A DNA stretch of 16,356 nt from CAWVWF01 sp963933885. Lineage in GTDB: Bacteria; Bacteroidota; Bacteroidia; Flavobacteriales_C; GCA-002722245. Positions within the stretch are counted from its first letter, which is position 1, and each line of letters starts with the position of its first letter. The DNA lies in contig CAWVWF010000065.1 of assembly GCA_963933885.1 (NCBI GenBank), positions 1 to 16,356 of the forward strand, in the 5' to 3' direction. The translations under genes were made by a program, and so were the position numbers. Below, in pieces: positions 1 to 6,721 of the stretch. The notes under the pieces were generated by a model. That model was not told the origin of the DNA. It ran no database searches and saw only the letters and a list, made by a program, of their open reading frames with translations.

Positions 1-406
1 CTTGAGGAATAAAATCAAATTCTAAAATAACAGCATCGTGCGTTACATTTCCAATAATTGCTGTTAAATCAGCATCACCAGGCGTATTCCAAGTTGTAGT
101 TGCTGAACCAGTATTATTCGGTCCAACAGGTCCATTTTGTTTTCCAGCTGCTTGATGATCTAGAACATTTCCTGTAGATAACATTACACCTTGACCAATT
201 CCTACGTTACTTGAAGTTGCATTAAATTGACCAATTGCATCCGCTGCTCCTGTAAAAGTAACATTAGACACATCGATACCCTGCCCTACTAACACGCTTT
301 CTACCAACTGAGTAGGTGTTAAAGCAGTGTTAGTTGTAAGTTGTGAAAACACAGAACCTCCAAATAAACAAGCAAAAATTAATATTATGAATTGTTTAGG
401 CATCAT
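1..406 (-). CDS. Secreted choice-of-anchor L domain protein, 5' part only
   Basis: This frame is open from an ATG at 406 to the window edge, about 135 codons, and the 3' end lies outside. A second ATG follows immediately at 403; an in-frame TAG two codons upstream of 406 rules out a longer start. Residues 1 to about 22 form a signal peptide (MMPKQFIILIFACLFGG..., ending near VFSQ). The mature part has the family opening: LVESVLVGQGIDVSNVTFTG, then a GVMLSTG turn, then VILEFDFIP at the edge. In Bacteroidota such domains open large secreted or gliding-related adhesins that often carry a C-terminal sorting domain; whether this one does cannot be seen. I see no terminator between this gene and the upstream DUF6495-like gene, 89 bp away, so co-transcription is possible. 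Family call is fairly sure; role is unknown. Confidence 0.82.
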   Translation of the reverse strand, partial: MMPKQFIILIFACLFGGSVFSQLTTNTALTPTQLVESVLVGQGIDVSNVTFTGAADAIGQFNATSSNVGIGQGVMLSTGNVLDHQAAGKQNGPVGPNNTGSATTTWNTPGDADLTAIIGNVTHDAVILEFDFIPQ

Positions 407-495
407 TAGCTAGAACACTAATATATAGTAATTTGTTACTTTTAAAGACTAATCTTTTAAACTTACTAAACAATCTTTATGTTGAAAATTAGAGA

Positions 496-960
496 TTAGT
501 TTAACTTTGACAAAAAATCAAACCATTTTTCATCAACTTTTTCAGCACCATTTCTAACCAAAGCGTAGATTTCAGTATTTCTTACATCCTCTTCATAATT
601 CTTGGATGCTGAGTAGATTTTAAATTTCGAAACATTATCGGTTATAAAGTCCATCAAATCATCTTCAGGAATTACCTCATCTCCTTCAAAATCCAAACCT
701 ATCATTATTGCTTTAGAACTAGTAAAATGAAAAACTTTAATCTTATCGTTAGAATGATGCATAAGGTATTTTGCCTGAGAGAAAACCTTATCCAAAATCA
801 AATCACTAAACATCCCAACAACTTCTTTTGCCTTCTCTGGATTGTTTTTATTTAAAGCTCTCCATTCATCATCGTGTAAGCCATTCGTTATTACAAACTG
901 TTTAAACTCAGCTTCTAATTCACTTAACTCAGCATCAGTTAAAAACCTATATTTCACCAT
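496..960 (-). CDS. DUF6495-like small acidic protein
   Basis: A 154-residue cytoplasmic protein with no signal peptide or membrane segment. It opens MVKYRFLTDAELSELEAEF, has an acidic middle (EGDEVIPEDD near 93-102) and ends KWFDFLSKLN. The opening (tyrosine, then LTxxEL, then a helix with QFVITNGL, DDEW and FSDL) matches my memory of the Bacteroidota family DUF6495, which has no assigned function. The family call is from memory, so moderate. The start is only 58 nt after the sucD stop, and a strong hairpin terminator fills most of that gap. The end of the terminator T-tract is 8 nt from the ATG, which leaves no room for a separate standard promoter. Expression probably depends on terminator read-through or on a promoter overlapping the T-tract. 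Confidence 0.65.
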   Translation of the reverse strand: MVKYRFLTDAELSELEAEFKQFVITNGLHDDEWRALNKNNPEKAKEVVGMFSDLILDKVFSQAKYLMHHSNDKIKVFHFTSSKAIMIGLDFEGDEVIPEDDLMDFITDNVSKFKIYSASKNYEEDVRNTEIYALVRNGAEKVDEKWFDFLSKLN

Positions 961-968
961 AATTTCGC

Positions 969-1001
969 AAAAAAAAAGGCTGTTCGAAAGAACAGCCTTT
1001 T
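969..1001 (-). terminator. Rho-independent terminator of sucD
   Basis: An 8-bp perfect stem (978-985 with 990-997, GGCTGTTC type) with a GAAA/TTTC tetraloop, extended by A-T pairs. On the minus strand it is followed by nine T (977 to 969). It lies 17 nt after the sucD stop and just before the next start codon at 960. Confidence 0.88.
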
Positions 1002-1018
1002 AAAATTTAATATTTTAA

Positions 1019-1900
1019 TTATGCGTTAACAGCAGATAAAGCTGCTACCATTGCATTACCTATATCAGCAGGAGAATCAACAACTGTGATTCCACAACTT
1101 CTCATAATTTTCTTTTTTGCTTCTGCAGTATCATCTTCACCTCCAACAATTGCACCAGCATGTCCCATTGTTCTACCTTTTGGAGCAGTAACTCCAGCAA
1201 TAAATCCAACAACAGGCTTAGTTCCATTCTCCTTAATCCAATAAGCAGCTTCTGCTTCAAGATTACCTCCTATTTCACCAATAACAACAATACCTTCAGT
1301 TTCAGGATCAGCCATTAATAATTGAACAGCATCTCTAGTAGTTGTTCCAATAATTGGATCACCACCAATACCGATTGCAGTTGTAACACCTAAACCAGCT
1401 TTAGAAATTTGATCAGCAGCTTCATAAGTTAAAGTTCCTGATTTAGAAACGATACCTACTTTACCTTCTTTGAAGATAAATCCTGGCATAATTCCAATCT
1501 TAGCTGAACCGGCAGTTATAATACCTGGACAGTTAGGTCCTATTAAAGTTGAGTCTTTATCTGAAATATATTTTTTAACCTTAGTCATGTCTGCAACTGG
1601 AATTCCTTCTGTTATTGCAACAATAACTTTAATTCCTGCTTCTGCAGCTTCCATAATCGCATCTGCAGCAAATGCTGGTGGTACGAAAATGATAGAAACA
1701 TTTGCTCCTGCTTTTTCAACTGCTTCAGCAACTGAATTAAAAACTGGTCTATCTAAGTGAGTTTGTCCTCCTTTTCCTGGAGTAACACCACCTACTACAT
1801 TTGTTCCATATTCGATCATTTGTCCAGCGTGGAAAGTTCCCTCACTACCTGTAAAACCTTGAACGATTACTTTTGAATCTTTATTTACTAAAACAGCCAT
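1019..1900 (-). CDS. sucD: Succinate--CoA ligase, alpha subunit
   Basis: This is the alpha subunit of succinyl-CoA synthetase, which with SucC converts succinyl-CoA to succinate with ATP or GTP formation in the TCA cycle, in the cytoplasm. The 293-residue length is normal for the family. The N-terminal CoA-binding Rossmann part reads VIVQGFTGSEGTFH (residues 11-24). GPNCPG is at 121-126, and the phosphorylated active-site histidine is H247 in MGHAGAIVGG. The ATG at 1900 is chosen over an in-frame start 8 codons upstream, because the family begins MAVLVNKDSK and because a TAnnTTTG promoter element covers that upstream extension. sucC is not adjacent; in Bacteroidota the two genes are often apart. 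A clear terminator follows the stop. Function is near certain. Confidence 0.96.
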   Translation of the reverse strand: MAVLVNKDSKVIVQGFTGSEGTFHAGQMIEYGTNVVGGVTPGKGGQTHLDRPVFNSVAEAVEKAGANVSIIFVPPAFAADAIMEAAEAGIKVIVAITEGIPVADMTKVKKYISDKDSTLIGPNCPGIITAGSAKIGIMPGFIFKEGKVGIVSKSGTLTYEAADQISKAGLGVTTAIGIGGDPIIGTTTRDAVQLLMADPETEGIVVIGEIGGNLEAEAAYWIKENGTKPVVGFIAGVTAPKGRTMGHAGAIVGGEDDTAEAKKKIMRSCGITVVDSPADIGNAMVAALSAVNA

Positions 1901-1921
1901 GTTAATTTTCTTTGATACGCA

Positions 1922-1929
1922 CAAAAATA
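1922..1929 (-). promoter_or_regulatory. -7 element of the sucD promoter
   Basis: TATTTTTG on the minus strand matches the Bacteroidota -7 consensus TAnnTTTG exactly, leaving 21 nt before the chosen sucD ATG. No clear TTTG/TTG -33 element sits at the expected spacing. Element seen; promoter function inferred. Confidence 0.55.
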
Positions 1930-2048
1930 TCCTTTCTCTTTCACTAATAGAAGAAATACTTGATATTTTTTTTCAATTTGTTTAAAAATCTAGATTAAAG
2001 AGCAAGTTATCCAATAACAACAAGCTTATTGGCGATATAGTTTACAGC

Positions 2049-2077
2049 AAAAAAAAGCACTCCAATTTGGAATGCTT
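2049..2077 (-). terminator. Rho-independent terminator of the SPFH gene
   Basis: A 10-bp stem (2055-2064 with 2068-2077), AAGCATTCCA pairing with TGGAGTGCTT on the minus strand with one U-G wobble and a 3-nt loop. A run of eight T (2056 to 2049) overlaps its end. It lies about 27 nt after the SPFH stop and separates that gene from sucD. Confidence 0.88.
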
Positions 2078-2103
2078 CATTATTGATTAACCTATTGTAT
2101 TTA

Positions 2104-3219
2104 TTACCCTGGCATTGGTGGAGGAACTGTACCAAATACACTTTGTAATTCTGATATACCTTGCACTTGTGTCCATTGTGGCATTCCATCTCTCCAAGCC
2201 ATTGTATCTCTTGATATTTGATTATTAGTTGCCATTTGCTTTATTTGATCCATAGTATATGGCCCTAATTGCTGCCCATCAATTGAAAAGAAAAACGCTG
2301 CAACAGGAGCTGCCATTGGTGGCGGCATAACCTGTTGTTGTTGTTGTTGTTGTTGGTTCTGATTCATTTGATTCATCATGTTTCCAGCCATTCCAACTCC
2401 GACCCCCATTCCCATCATACTACTCATATTGCCTCCTTGTCCAGGATTGTTAGAAATATTTTCCATTGCAACACCAGTTTGATATTGATTAAATGTGTTC
2501 ATATCTCCAATTGCCCCCATAGAAGAACGCTTATTTATTGCTTCTTGAACAGCCTCTGGAAGAGAAATATTCTCAACATTAAAGTCTACAATCTCAATTC
2601 CTAATTCTGCTACCTTTGCTCCTAATGCTTCTTTAATCTCTTCAGAAAACTGAGCATACTTCATGGCCAATTCCATAACTGGAGTTCCAGATCCTACAAC
2701 GCTAATTGAAAACTGACTGATAATGATTGATCTTAACTGACCTTCCAATTCATCGATCATAAAATTCTTATCCGTCCCTATCACCTTTTTAAGGAAAGGT
2801 TCTGGTTCAGCGATTACAAAACCATAGCTTCCAAAAGCTCTTATATTTACAAATCCAAAATCAGCATCTCTCATTGGGATTTCATTTGGCGTCCCCGATT
2901 TCTGATCAATAAATCTTGTTGTACTAATAAAAATAACCTCTGCTTTAAATGGACTTTCAAATCCATGTTTCCAACCTTTTAAAGTTGAAAGTACAGGTAA
3001 GTTCTCTGTTGCCAAAGTATATGTACCAGGTCCAAAAACATCAGCCAATTGTCCTTGTTCGACGAACAATGCTTTTTGTCCTTCTCTTACGATTAACTGA
3101 GCACCATTTTTAATCTCGTTATCTGCTCTATCGAACTTATGTGATATAATATCGTGCTCATCATTGTCCCACTCAATAATATCTACTAACTCGTTTTTTA
3201 ACTTACTAAAAAATCCCAT
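2104..3219 (-). CDS. SPFH-domain protein with C-terminal GYF_2 domain
   Basis: This 371-residue protein resembles the 'virion core'/YdjI-type SPFH proteins. A short N-terminal amphipathic part (MGFFSKLKNELVDIIEW) has no true membrane segment. An SPFH region (about 40-235) includes VREGQKALFVEQGQLADVFG, GTYTL and RAFGSYGF. A Gly/Met/Asn-rich linker (234-288) leads into eight glutamines (289-296) and a Pro/Ala stretch, then a GYF_2 domain (about 309-357; FFSIDGQQLGPYTMDQI and WRDGMPQW). The tail is PPPMPG. SPFH proteins form membrane-bound oligomeric assemblies; YdjI-type members act in membrane-stress modules. GYF_2 usually takes the place that a zinc ribbon occupies in related proteins. Here a separate zinc-ribbon lipoprotein gene lies 33 nt upstream, so the two probably form an operon. 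Domains are clear; the cell role is inferred. Confidence 0.88.
   Translation of the reverse strand: MGFFSKLKNELVDIIEWDNDEHDIISHKFDRADNEIKNGAQLIVREGQKALFVEQGQLADVFGPGTYTLATENLPVLSTLKGWKHGFESPFKAEVIFISTTRFIDQKSGTPNEIPMRDADFGFVNIRAFGSYGFVIAEPEPFLKKVIGTDKNFMIDELEGQLRSIIISQFSISVVGSGTPVMELAMKYAQFSEEIKEALGAKVAELGIEIVDFNVENISLPEAVQEAINKRSSMGAIGDMNTFNQYQTGVAMENISNNPGQGGNMSSMMGMGVGVGMAGNMMNQMNQNQQQQQQQQVMPPPMAAPVAAFFFSIDGQQLGPYTMDQIKQMATNNQISRDTMAWRDGMPQWTQVQGISELQSVFGTVPPPMPG
2332..2355 (-). repeat. CAA triplet repeat coding for eight Gln
   Basis: Eight uninterrupted CAA codons on the minus strand encode residues 289-296 of the SPFH protein. All codons are identical, so slipped-strand length change by whole triplets is possible and would alter only the linker. 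Confidence 0.9.
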
Positions 3220-3252
3220 TGTAATATTCTTTTATACTATTATATAATTAAC

Positions 3253-3990
3253 TTATAATTTCGCTCCACATTTCTTACAGCTACTTCCATCAGCTTGCTT
3301 AACGCCACAATAAGCACATTTAACTTGCTTAGCCACTGGTGTTGCAGGAGTCGTAGTTGCAGAGCTTGAATTTGAAGAAGTATTCACGTTACCGCTATTT
3401 GCCTTAGCTGCTTTTCTTGCTGCTTTAGCCTGCGCTTTCGCTGCTCTTACTTTAGCTTTATGCTGGGCAACAATATTCTTTAAAAACTGAGATGGTTCTT
3501 TAATTTTATTGATTGCTAAGTTTAATTCCACCAATGCATCTTGCGAAGTTGACAATGTTCTTCTGTGTCCAATATTCTGAACATATCTGATAGCTTTTTT
3601 TGCTTCCTGAACCTCATCGTACGTTTTAAACCCATACTCATCTTCAGAGAAAGAGACTCTGATATATCTTAAAGAATTATCTAAAGATTCTTTTAATTCG
3701 ATAACCTTATTCAACTTTAGAACAACACCAGTATTTAACTTTTTGATTGATAACTTAAGAGCGTCTCTTTGCTTTTCTTCTTCTGATATAGCTAAAGCCG
3801 CTTCATAATCTATTTTAGCATTTTCTTGAACTTCCGTTATGAATGTTCCATATCTGTTGTACTCTACTTTTAACCCTTCGAGCTCTAGGTTTTCTTCTGC
3901 CCAACTTAATTTTAATTCTTCTACACTCTTTGTACATGACACTACTAAAAGTACCATTGCTCCCATTAAATAAATTAATCCTTTTTTCAT
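3253..3990 (-). CDS. Lipoprotein with coiled coil and C-terminal zinc ribbon
   Basis: A 245-residue protein that I cannot assign to a named family. It starts MKKGLIYLMGAMVLLVVSC: basic N-region, hydrophobic core and a lipobox with the lipid-modified Cys at 19. Residues 24-180 are charged and mostly helical, probably coiled coil. An Ala/Lys-rich helix (178-197) leads to a Ser/Thr/Asn-rich linker (199-216). The end is a zinc ribbon with two knuckles, CAYC (225-228) and CKKC (238-241). The stop is 33 nt from the SPFH start, so the two are likely co-transcribed. Zinc ribbons of this type are usually cytoplasmic, whereas a lipoprotein tail should be in the periplasm or at the surface; that is odd. 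Alternatively the N-terminus could act as an uncleaved membrane anchor. The ATG at 3990 gives a complete signal sequence and is preferred. Confidence 0.85.
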   Translation of the reverse strand: MKKGLIYLMGAMVLLVVSCTKSVEELKLSWAEENLELEGLKVEYNRYGTFITEVQENAKIDYEAALAISEEEKQRDALKLSIKKLNTGVVLKLNKVIELKESLDNSLRYIRVSFSEDEYGFKTYDEVQEAKKAIRYVQNIGHRRTLSTSQDALVELNLAINKIKEPSQFLKNIVAQHKAKVRAAKAQAKAARKAAKANSGNVNTSSNSSSATTTPATPVAKQVKCAYCGVKQADGSSCKKCGAKL

Positions 3991-4053
3991 TTTTGTGTGT
4001 TTTAAGTAATTTGTAATTATTAAGATTTGATTGCGATATTAAGTTTGTGATAA

Positions 4054-4073
4054 GGGCACGGTCTTCCGCGCCC
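4054..4073. other. GC-rich hairpin in intergenic region
   Basis: An 8-bp stem (4054-4061 with 4066-4073, GGGCACGG with CCGCGCCC) has one non-Watson-Crick position that is a G-U wobble when read on the minus strand, and a 4-nt loop. It is far more GC-rich than its surroundings. It lies 47 nt after the MscS stop and about 64 nt before the lipoprotein start. No T-tract follows, so it is either a poor terminator or a structured 5' leader element. The rest of the 130-bp gap shows nothing I recognise. Confidence 0.6.
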
Positions 4074-4120
4074 TCGCACAAAAACAGACAATTAATTAAA
4101 ATGCCTACTTTAACTCTTAA

Positions 4121-5173
4121 TTAGTTATTGATATGTAATATTTGTGTTGGAAAAGCAAACTCTAACTTCTTGCTATTGAATTGCTTTAAGATGTTCAGAT
4201 TTACTCTCGTTTGAACTCCTAAAATATCACCTCCTGCTTCTATATAGTAAATCAAGATAATATTTAATGAAGAATCATTGAATGCATTAAAACCAGTTAT
4301 TATTTTCTCTGCTGCACCCTCTACTCCAGATACAATTTCTGTTAACGTAGCCATTGCATTCTCAATTTCAGTTTCAGTTGTATCGTATGTTAATCCTAAG
4401 TTTAATACTACTTTTCTTGAAGGCTCTGAACTTACATTTTCAATTGCACTTTCAGAAAATGTTGAATTAGGAATTGTTACTCTTCTCCCATCTAATGTTC
4501 TTATTCTAGTACTTCTTAATCCGATTTCTTCAACAGAACCATCAAATCCTTCAACCTTAACTCGATCCTTTACAGTAAATGGTTTATCTATAAAAATCGT
4601 AAAACCTCCAAACAAGTTCTTTACAGAATCCTGAGCTGCCAATGCAAAAGCTAAACCTCCAATCCCTAATCCTGCGATGATTGCGCCAACATCATACCCT
4701 GCATTGTTTAAACCAATTATAAATGCCATTACCCATATAGCGCCTTTGATAGACTTTCTTAATACTGGTAATAACTGATCGTCTAAATCACTTTCACTCT
4801 TATCTACTATAGGTATTAAATATTCCTCTATTAAAGCTTCAATTGTTCGTGTTAATGCCCATGCTACTAATCCAACAGCAACTAAGTAAAAAATATTATT
4901 GATTGAACTTAAGGTGGATTCCGACATGTCTAAATAACAGATCGATTTCCAAATCCCGATTGCTCCAAATGAAAATGCCAATGGCTCTTCAAGCATATCT
5001 AATAAAAGGTCATCTAAGTTTGTCTTTGTTTTTTTCGTGAGTTTACTCACAATTTTAGATAAGATCCAATACAATACTTTCGCACCGATAATTGATCCAA
5101 TGATAAGTGTTGCTGTTATCCCCCAATCTATGAGTGGATTTCCAAATGGCGTTTGCCAGTTAAAGTTTGTCAT
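4121..5173 (-). CDS. MscS-family mechanosensitive ion channel
   Basis: This inner-membrane channel releases solutes on hypo-osmotic shock. The protein has 350 residues, longer than the classic E. coli MscS, with about five hydrophobic segments (near 17-39, 65-81, 91-111, 141-158, 162-181). The last is the pore helix, GAIIAGLGIGGLAFALAAQD, followed by SVKNLFGGFTIFIDKPF. The cytoplasmic beta domain follows (VKVEGFDGSVEEIGLRSTRI, then IPNSTFSESAIENVS). The ATG at 5173 (MTNFNWQ) is chosen. An upstream in-frame TTG at 5200 is rejected because it overlaps a -7 element (5198-5205). The gene is divergent from rarA and upstream of the zinc-ribbon/SPFH pair. Family is certain; ion preference and physiological role cannot be read from sequence. 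Confidence 0.94.
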   Translation of the reverse strand: MTNFNWQTPFGNPLIDWGITATLIIGSIIGAKVLYWILSKIVSKLTKKTKTNLDDLLLDMLEEPLAFSFGAIGIWKSICYLDMSESTLSSINNIFYLVAVGLVAWALTRTIEALIEEYLIPIVDKSESDLDDQLLPVLRKSIKGAIWVMAFIIGLNNAGYDVGAIIAGLGIGGLAFALAAQDSVKNLFGGFTIFIDKPFTVKDRVKVEGFDGSVEEIGLRSTRIRTLDGRRVTIPNSTFSESAIENVSSEPSRKVVLNLGLTYDTTETEIENAMATLTEIVSGVEGAAEKIITGFNAFNDSSLNIILIYYIEAGGDILGVQTRVNLNILKQFNSKKLEFAFPTQILHINN

Positions 5174-5197
5174 AATTAATAATGTTTTTGTGCACAG

Positions 5198-5205
5198 CAA
5201 ATCTA
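5198..5205 (-). promoter_or_regulatory. -7 element of the mscS-like gene promoter
   Basis: TAGATTTG on the minus strand matches TAnnTTTG and leaves 24 nt before the ATG at 5173. A TTTG occurs further upstream, but its spacing of about 26 nt is too long to be a good -33 partner. Confidence 0.5.
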
Positions 5206-5255
5206 TTACGCTCTAGAAGATTTAATAAGGTCAAATGGACAATCAATATACTTCA

Positions 5256-5287
5256 ATTGATATTCGTTTAAAACAAATTGATAATCG
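5256..5287. repeat. Direct repeat pair in the mscS/rarA divergent region
   Basis: ATTGATATTCG (5256-5266) and ATTGATAATCG (5277-5287) match at 10 of 11 positions and start 21 bp apart, about two helical turns. They lie between the two divergent promoters. They could be an operator for a protein binding one DNA face, or chance in AT-rich DNA. Confidence 0.35.
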
Positions 5288-5296
5288 ATTTTTTAC

Positions 5297-5325
5297 TTGA
5301 ACTTGAGTTGTAAATCGTAACTTTG
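5297..5325 (+). promoter_or_regulatory. rarA promoter (TTG, 18 nt, TAACTTTG)
   Basis: TTG at 5297-5299, an 18-nt spacer and TAACTTTG at 5318-5325 match the Bacteroidota promoter pattern. Only 4 nt separate the -7 element from the ATG at 5330, so the transcript should start at or next to the start codon. Confidence 0.6.
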
Positions 5326-5329
5326 AAAC

Positions 5330-6601
5330 ATGAGTCAACCATTAGCCGAAAGACTGCGTCCGCAAAACCTAGATCAATATTTAGGTCAATCTCATTTAAT
5401 AGGAGAATCAGGACCAATTCGATTGGCTATTAAAAGTGATTTGATTCCTAGCATGATATTCTGGGGACCTCCAGGTGTTGGGAAAACAACATTAGCTCAT
5501 GTAATTTCTCAATCTTTAGATCGTCCATTCTATACGTTAAGCGCTATTAATTCTGGCGTAAAAGATATTAGAGAAGTAATTCAAAAAGCGACTTCTAATG
5601 GTTTATTTAATGGTGGGAAATCACCTATCCTATTTATTGATGAAATTCACAGATTCAGTAAGTCTCAACAAGATTCATTACTTGGTGCTGTAGAAAAAGG
5701 AACAGTCACATTAATTGGAGCAACTACAGAAAATCCTTCTTTTGAAGTTATATCAGCTTTACTTTCAAGATCTCAAGTGTACATACTTGAACATCATACT
5801 GAAGATGAATTGATACAATTACTTCAAAGAGCAATTACTGAAGATGTTGAGTTAAAAAAGAAAACTATTAAAATAAAAGAAACTGAAGCTCTTATTAAAC
5901 TGTCTGGTGGTGACGCGAGAAAACTGCTTAATAATTTTGAATTAGTTGTAAATGCATTGGGTGCAAATTCAATCGAAATAACCAACGAAAATGTACTTAA
6001 ATATGTTCAGCAAAACTTAGCGCTTTTTGATAAGAATGGCGAACAACATTACGACATTGCATCAGCATTAATCAAGTCTATTAGAGGAAGTGACCCTAAC
6101 GCAGCTGTATACTATTTAGCAAGAATGATTGAAGGTGGAGAAGATCCTAAATTCATTGCTCGTAGACTAATAATATCAGCGAGTGAAGATATTGGATTAG
6201 CCAATCCAACAGCCCTTGTAATTGCAAACAATTGCTTTCAGGCAGTCCAAACAATTGGGTTTCCAGAATCGAGAATTATCCTTTCTCAAACTGTAATTTA
6301 TTTGGCCACAACAGGTAAAAGTAACTCCGCTTACGAAGCTATAAATCACGCACAACAATTGGTGAAAGAAACTGGAAATCTTCCAATTCCTTTACACCTC
6401 AGAAATGCACCTACCAAACTCATGAAAGACATGAATTATGGTAAGGATTATCAATACTCTCATTCAGGTGAAGGTAATTTCATCAATCAAGAATTCTTCC
6501 CTGAACAATTGTCAGGAACACTACTTTATTCTCCTGGAAGTAATCCAAAAGAACAGCCAATAAAAGATTGGTTAAAAAAGATCTGGAAAGGGAAATATTA
6601 A
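5330..6601 (+). CDS. rarA: Replication-associated recombination protein A (RarA/MgsA)
   Basis: This AAA+ ATPase of the clamp-loader clade acts at stalled replication forks, relating to DnaB/SSB and recombination. The 423-residue length is normal. It opens with the family sequence PLAERLRPQNLDQYLGQSHL. Walker A is GPPGVGKT (46-53), Walker B LFIDEIHRF (101-109), sensor 1 GATTENPSFE (130-139) and the arginine-finger region LLSRSQV (144-150). The C-terminal tetramerisation and MgsA part includes RGSDPNAAVYYLARMIEGGE and a SEDIGLANP motif. The gene is monocistronic by appearance: no close downstream partner and 120 bp to ftsK. No clear hairpin terminator follows. Confidence in the function is high. 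Confidence 0.96.
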   Translation: MSQPLAERLRPQNLDQYLGQSHLIGESGPIRLAIKSDLIPSMIFWGPPGVGKTTLAHVISQSLDRPFYTLSAINSGVKDIREVIQKATSNGLFNGGKSPILFIDEIHRFSKSQQDSLLGAVEKGTVTLIGATTENPSFEVISALLSRSQVYILEHHTEDELIQLLQRAITEDVELKKKTIKIKETEALIKLSGGDARKLLNNFELVVNALGANSIEITNENVLKYVQQNLALFDKNGEQHYDIASALIKSIRGSDPNAAVYYLARMIEGGEDPKFIARRLIISASEDIGLANPTALVIANNCFQAVQTIGFPESRIILSQTVIYLATTGKSNSAYEAINHAQQLVKETGNLPIPLHLRNAPTKLMKDMNYGKDYQYSHSGEGNFINQEFFPEQLSGTLLYSPGSNPKEQPIKDWLKKIWKGKY

Positions 6602-6624
6602 ATATCATTCCGAATAATTAGAAA

Positions 6625-6632
6625 CCCCCCCC
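6625..6632. repeat. C8 homopolymer tract
   Basis: Eight consecutive C in an AT-rich 120-bp intergenic region between rarA and ftsK, 63 nt before the ftsK -7 element. Such tracts slip easily; it is too far from the promoter core for an obvious spacing effect. Confidence 0.85.
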
Positions 6633-6695
6633 TTTTACAGTCGTTTTCGTTTATAACTTTTGACTTTGAAGCCATAATCTACCTATCTACAAGCT

Positions 6696-6703
6696 TATTT
6701 TTG
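6696..6703 (+). promoter_or_regulatory. -7 element of the ftsK promoter
   Basis: TATTTTTG matches TAnnTTTG and leaves 18 nt before the ATG at 6722. The alternative upstream TTG start at 6701 lies inside this element, which supports the ATG. No clear -33 at normal spacing. Confidence 0.45.
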
Positions 6704-6721
6704 ATAGATAACGTTAGTCAT

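Noticed and set aside
1470..1760. Plus-strand ORF inside sucD
   Set aside because: Antisense to a certain gene; composition follows from SucD codons.
2007..2189. Minus-strand ORF over the SPFH 3' end and terminator
   Set aside because: Crosses the terminator hairpin and overlaps the GYF_2 coding region in another frame.
2335..2604. Plus-strand ORF starting with a run of leucines
   Set aside because: It is the reverse reading of the CAA repeat and Met/Gly linker of the SPFH gene; no support as a protein.
3815..4081. Minus-strand ORF overlapping the start of the zinc-ribbon lipoprotein
   Set aside because: Out of frame with the lipoprotein signal peptide, runs through the GC-rich hairpin, and has no recognisable features.
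6701..6721. TTG start giving FtsK seven more residues
   Set aside because: The TTG is part of the TATTTTTG promoter element; the ATG at 6722 fits better.
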